From assembly GCA_031418215.1 (NCBI GenBank), contig JANOXC010000184.1, positions 1 through 16,863 of the forward strand: DNA of 16,863 nucleotides, in the 5' to 3' direction. Numbering within the stretch: the stretch's first letter is position 1; the number at the start of each line of letters is the position of its first letter. A program made the translations under genes and the position numbers. A model generated the notes under the pieces. It had not been told where the DNA came from and made no database searches. It saw only the letters and a list, made by a program, of their open reading frames with translations. Of this stretch, positions 14,221-16,863 are shown one piece after another. Source of the stretch: JANOXC01 sp031418215. GTDB taxonomy: Bacteria; Bacteroidota; Bacteroidia; AKYH767-A; OLB10.

Positions 14221-14880
14221 CTACTTCTTAACAGAGTCAGCTGGCTGCGGTACAATAGTCGATGGAATTGAATTATTGGGCTGACCTGTAGCAGGAGTCG
14301 AAGTCTTTTTCCCTCCGGTTTTTTTGGCATCAGCTGCTTTTTTTTGTGCATCTGCTTTTTTCTGCGCATCTGCAATTGATTTCGTATCAACGCCATCTTT
14401 AAAAGAAACATCGCTTGTTACTTCACCTTTTCTGTTATAGGAGCGCCATTGACCGTCGCGTTTGTTATTCTTGTAAAATCCATCATTGGCCATTTCTCCA
14501 TTATCATAATAGCGTGTCCATTTATTTTCTTTTCTTCCTGATACGTATTCCCCTTCCTGTTTTACCTGTCCGGAATAATAATATCGTTTATATGAACCTT
14601 CCTTTATTCCGTATTGGTATTCTGTTTCCTCCATCACTTTTCCCTGGGTATAATATTTACGGGTCATGCCATGTTTCACATCGTTTACGTATTCAACCTC
14701 ACTAATTAATTGACCTAGTGAGTTGAATGTCTTCCATGTTCCTTGTTTTTGGCCGAGTTCATCAATTTTATTTCGATGTTTTTCTCTACCGGGAGCATAT
14801 TCAGGTTTAATTTCTTCTTGACCAAACGAGGTAAGAGGTAGCAAGAGGCAACAAGTAATAAGTATTTTTAATATTTTCAT
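14221..14880 (-). CDS. Secreted MORN-repeat (YwqK-like) protein with Lys/Ala-rich tail
   Basis: The 219-residue product starts with a signal peptide (1-20, MKILKILITC...LTSFGQ). Five MORN-like repeats of about 23-24 residues follow (about 46-164), with the pattern G-x-W/Y-K-x-Y-x-x-x-G-x-v-x-x-E-x-x-Y-x-x-G. The end (165-219) is low in complexity, rich in Lys, Ala and Gln (ADAQKKADAQKKAADAKK), then Pro/Thr/Ser. Such YwqK-type proteins are common in Bacteroidota envelopes, without known activity. I chose the ATG at 14878-14880, where a signal peptide begins, over a GTG 21 nt upstream. The gene sits 39 nt after the dehydrogenase/hydratase stop and 84 nt before fadA, inside an otherwise metabolic operon. 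No enzyme motif is visible. Confidence 0.85.
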   Translation of the reverse strand: MKILKILITCCLLLPLTSFGQEEIKPEYAPGREKHRNKIDELGQKQGTWKTFNSLGQLISEVEYVNDVKHGMTRKYYTQGKVMEETEYQYGIKEGSYKRYYYSGQVKQEGEYVSGRKENKWTRYYDNGEMANDGFYKNNKRDGQWRSYNRKGEVTSDVSFKDGVDTKSIADAQKKADAQKKAADAKKTGGKKTSTPATGQPNNSIPSTIVPQPADSVKK

Positions 14881-14919
14881 GCCAGAGGATTTTGGGCGCA
14901 CTAATTTAGGAACTTTAAG

Positions 14920-16863
14920 TTAATTACGAAGTGGTTTTCCTGTAGTTAATATTGCCTGAATTCTTTCAAGCGTCTTTTTTTCACCACAAAGTGAAAGAAA
15001 TGCCTCACGTTCAAGGCCTAACAAATATTGTTCCGATACCAGAGAAGGTGTTGACAGGTCGCCCCCACACATCACATATCCTAATTTTTCAGAAATAAGC
15101 TTATCATGGGCGCTCATATAATGGCCACTGAACATACTATTTGCACCGGCATAGACCATTCCCAAGCCTGTTTTTCCCAGCACCCGGATTTTATTTTGTG
15201 GCAATGGCATGGTATAACCGGCATCAGCCAGTTCAATAACAGCGGCTTTGGCATCTGCTATTAACCTACTTCGGTTAACCGTAATATTATCATGCCCTTT
15301 TTTCAGGATTCCCATTCCAAAAGCTTCTTCAGCCGAGGTGCTTACCCTTGCCGTTCCTATAGTCAGGAACCTTTCCCTGAAGGCATTAAGTTCAATATCG
15401 CCTTCTTTTAATTCTGCTGCAAAACGAAGGGCAAACTCCTTTGATCCACCGCCACCGGGAATGAGTCCAACGCCAAACTCCACCATTCCGGTATAGGTTT
15501 CGGCAGCGGCCTGCACTTTATCAGCATGTAAAAGCATTTCACATCCGCCACCTAATGTTAATCCATGTGGAGCAACAACAACAGGAACGGCTGAATAACG
15601 TACCCGCATATTCATTTGTTGAAATGCCCTGATGGCCATATCAATCTCATCAAAATCCTGTTCCACAGCCATCATAAAAACCATGGCAAGATTGGCTCCT
15701 GCGGAGAAGTTGACTCCATCATTGCCAATCACTAAACCGCGAAAATTATTTTCTGCCAATTCAATTGCTTTATGTACACCTTGAACAATTTCGCCACCAA
15801 TCGTATTCATTTTTGTTTGGAACTCTAAACAAAGTACACCATCACCAATATCAATAATGTTACAGCCACTGTTTTTCCAAACAATTTTATCCTGTCGGAA
15901 ATTACTCAACACAATTAATTGTTGTTGACCCAGAACAGGTTTATATGTTTTAGAAGGAATATCGTAGTATGATTTTGCACCGTTTTGCAAGCTGTAAAAT
16001 GATTTGTTACCATTACCCAACATATCATAAACCCAGGAAGCAGGCTTGTAGCCCATAGATTCCATCGACTTCGCTGTAGCATCAAGTCCTAAAGCATCCC
16101 ATAATTCAAACGGTCCAGATTCCCAACCGAAACCCGCTTCCATTGCGGCATCAATACGGTACACTTCGTCGGAAATTTCAGGGATACGATCAGCCACATA
16201 TTGAAACAGACTATAAAAGGTATTTCTGTAAAAGTCACCGGCGGCATCCTTACCAGCCACTAAAACAGGTAATCGGTCATTGATGGAATCAATATTCTTA
16301 ACTTGTTCAAGTGTGGCAAATTTCGTTTTTGATTGTTTCTTGTAAGATAAAGTTTTAAGATCGAGGGAAAGAATTTCACTTTTTCCCTCTTCATTCTTAA
16401 TCTTTTTATAAAAACCCTGCTTTGTTTTATCCCCTAACCATTTATTATCTACGAGTTGCTGAACATAACCGGGAAGTTTGAACAATTCGATTTTACTGTC
16501 ATCAGGACAATTTTTAAATAAACCATTGGCAACATGCACCAAGGTATCCAAACCAACAACATCGCATGTTCTGAAAGTAGCAGATTTAGGGCGACCGATA
16601 ATGGGTCCTGTAAGTTTATCAACGTCCTCCACACTTAAGCCCGACTTCTCTACCTGGTGAAACATTGACATGATCCCAAACACACCAATCCTGTTTGCGA
16701 TAAATGCCGGTGTATCTTTACATAAAACGGTGGTTTTGCCAAGAAAAAGATCTCCATAATTCATTAAAAAGTCAATGACTTCAGGACTGGTTTCAGGAGT
16801 AGGAATTATCTCCAACAACCTTAAATAGCGCGGAGGATTAAAGAAATGAGTTCCGCAAAAGTG
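14920..16863 (-). CDS. fadN: 3-hydroxyacyl-CoA dehydrogenase/enoyl-CoA hydratase fusion, 5' end outside window
   Basis: The frame stays open to the window edge: upstream of an apparent TTG start at 16818 it continues in frame with HFCGTHFFNPPRYLR, a conserved dehydrogenase segment. The gene is therefore cut by the window and not truncated in nature. 647 residues are visible; a FadN-type protein has about 790, so the N-terminal Rossmann NAD-binding domain is mostly missing from view. The C-terminal dehydrogenase domains (DTPAFIANRIG near 50-60) are followed by a crotonase domain with the oxyanion-hole motif FSAGANL (386-392) and both catalytic glutamates, in GGGCEM (E442) and MVEFGVGLIPGGGG (E462). 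It supplies the middle two steps of beta-oxidation. It heads the order fadN, MORN gene, fadA, islet, fadE. Confidence 0.93.
   Translation of the reverse strand, partial: HFCGTHFFNPPRYLRLLEIIPTPETSPEVIDFLMNYGDLFLGKTTVLCKDTPAFIANRIGVFGIMSMFHQVEKSGLSVEDVDKLTGPIIGRPKSATFRTCDVVGLDTLVHVANGLFKNCPDDSKIELFKLPGYVQQLVDNKWLGDKTKQGFYKKIKNEEGKSEILSLDLKTLSYKKQSKTKFATLEQVKNIDSINDRLPVLVAGKDAAGDFYRNTFYSLFQYVADRIPEISDEVYRIDAAMEAGFGWESGPFELWDALGLDATAKSMESMGYKPASWVYDMLGNGNKSFYSLQNGAKSYYDIPSKTYKPVLGQQQLIVLSNFRQDKIVWKNSGCNIIDIGDGVLCLEFQTKMNTIGGEIVQGVHKAIELAENNFRGLVIGNDGVNFSAGANLAMVFMMAVEQDFDEIDMAIRAFQQMNMRVRYSAVPVVVAPHGLTLGGGCEMLLHADKVQAAAETYTGMVEFGVGLIPGGGGSKEFALRFAAELKEGDIELNAFRERFLTIGTARVSTSAEEAFGMGILKKGHDNITVNRSRLIADAKAAVIELADAGYTMPLPQNKIRVLGKTGLGMVYAGANSMFSGHYMSAHDKLISEKLGYVMCGGDLSTPSLVSEQYLLGLEREAFLSLCGEKKTLERIQAILTTGKPLRN

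Noticed and set aside
14851..14880. Lipoprotein signal (LITCC) in the MORN protein
   Set aside because: The cysteines lie at residues 10-11, within the hydrophobic core and followed by more hydrophobic residues, which suits a Sec signal peptide ending at SFGQ and not a lipobox.
16816..16818. Start codon (TTG) of the hydroxyacyl-CoA dehydrogenase
   Set aside because: The frame remains open and conserved upstream to the window edge, so the true start is outside the window.

Overview
The window looks like chromosomal DNA of a Bacteroidota bacterium, probably from the Chitinophagales/Sphingobacteriales/Flavobacteriales range; I cannot place it more closely. The signs are a C-terminal type IX secretion (T9SS) type A sorting domain on a 1121-residue secreted protein, a GldA-type ABC ATPase, a MetK of Bacteroidota length, TAnnTTTG promoters lying almost on start codons, no obvious Shine-Dalgarno sequences, and moderately AT-rich DNA. 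Most genes are housekeeping.

Layout. Positions 3-128 hold a perfect 18-copy heptanucleotide array. Next is a minus-strand rsgA-dtd operon (1538 to 160). It diverges, across a gene-free region of decayed 7-nt repeats, from gldA and metK on the plus strand. metK converges on the secreted-protein gene at a hairpin that can terminate both strands (4175-4212). On the minus strand there follow the T9SS sortilin/BNR-type protein, a DUF2461 protein, and a two-gene unit of a class I purine nucleoside phosphorylase with a divergent DUF2064 glycosyltransferase, overlapping by 4 nt.

The right third (9937 to the window end) is a fatty-acid beta-oxidation locus in the order of the Bacillus fadNAE operon: hydroxyacyl-CoA dehydrogenase/enoyl-CoA hydratase (cut by the window edge), thiolase, acyl-CoA dehydrogenase. 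It is interrupted twice: by a secreted MORN-repeat protein between fadN and fadA, and by a repeat islet carrying a plus-strand transposase gene between fadA and fadE.

The islet (11898-12940) is the most interesting part. A RAYT (REP-associated tyrosine transposase, Y1/HUH family) is embedded in seven copies of a roughly 50-nt two-hairpin element (M1-M7 here). Each copy has a GTAR-like tetranucleotide at its head, and the copies alternate strictly in orientation: - + - + [RAYT] - + -. This is the layout of a REP/BIME array. The RAYT occupies a tail-to-tail junction that elsewhere in the array is only 20-21 nt long. I read it as a self-contained REP/RAYT domestication or mobility module, with repeat and loop sequences specific to this lineage as far as I can tell.
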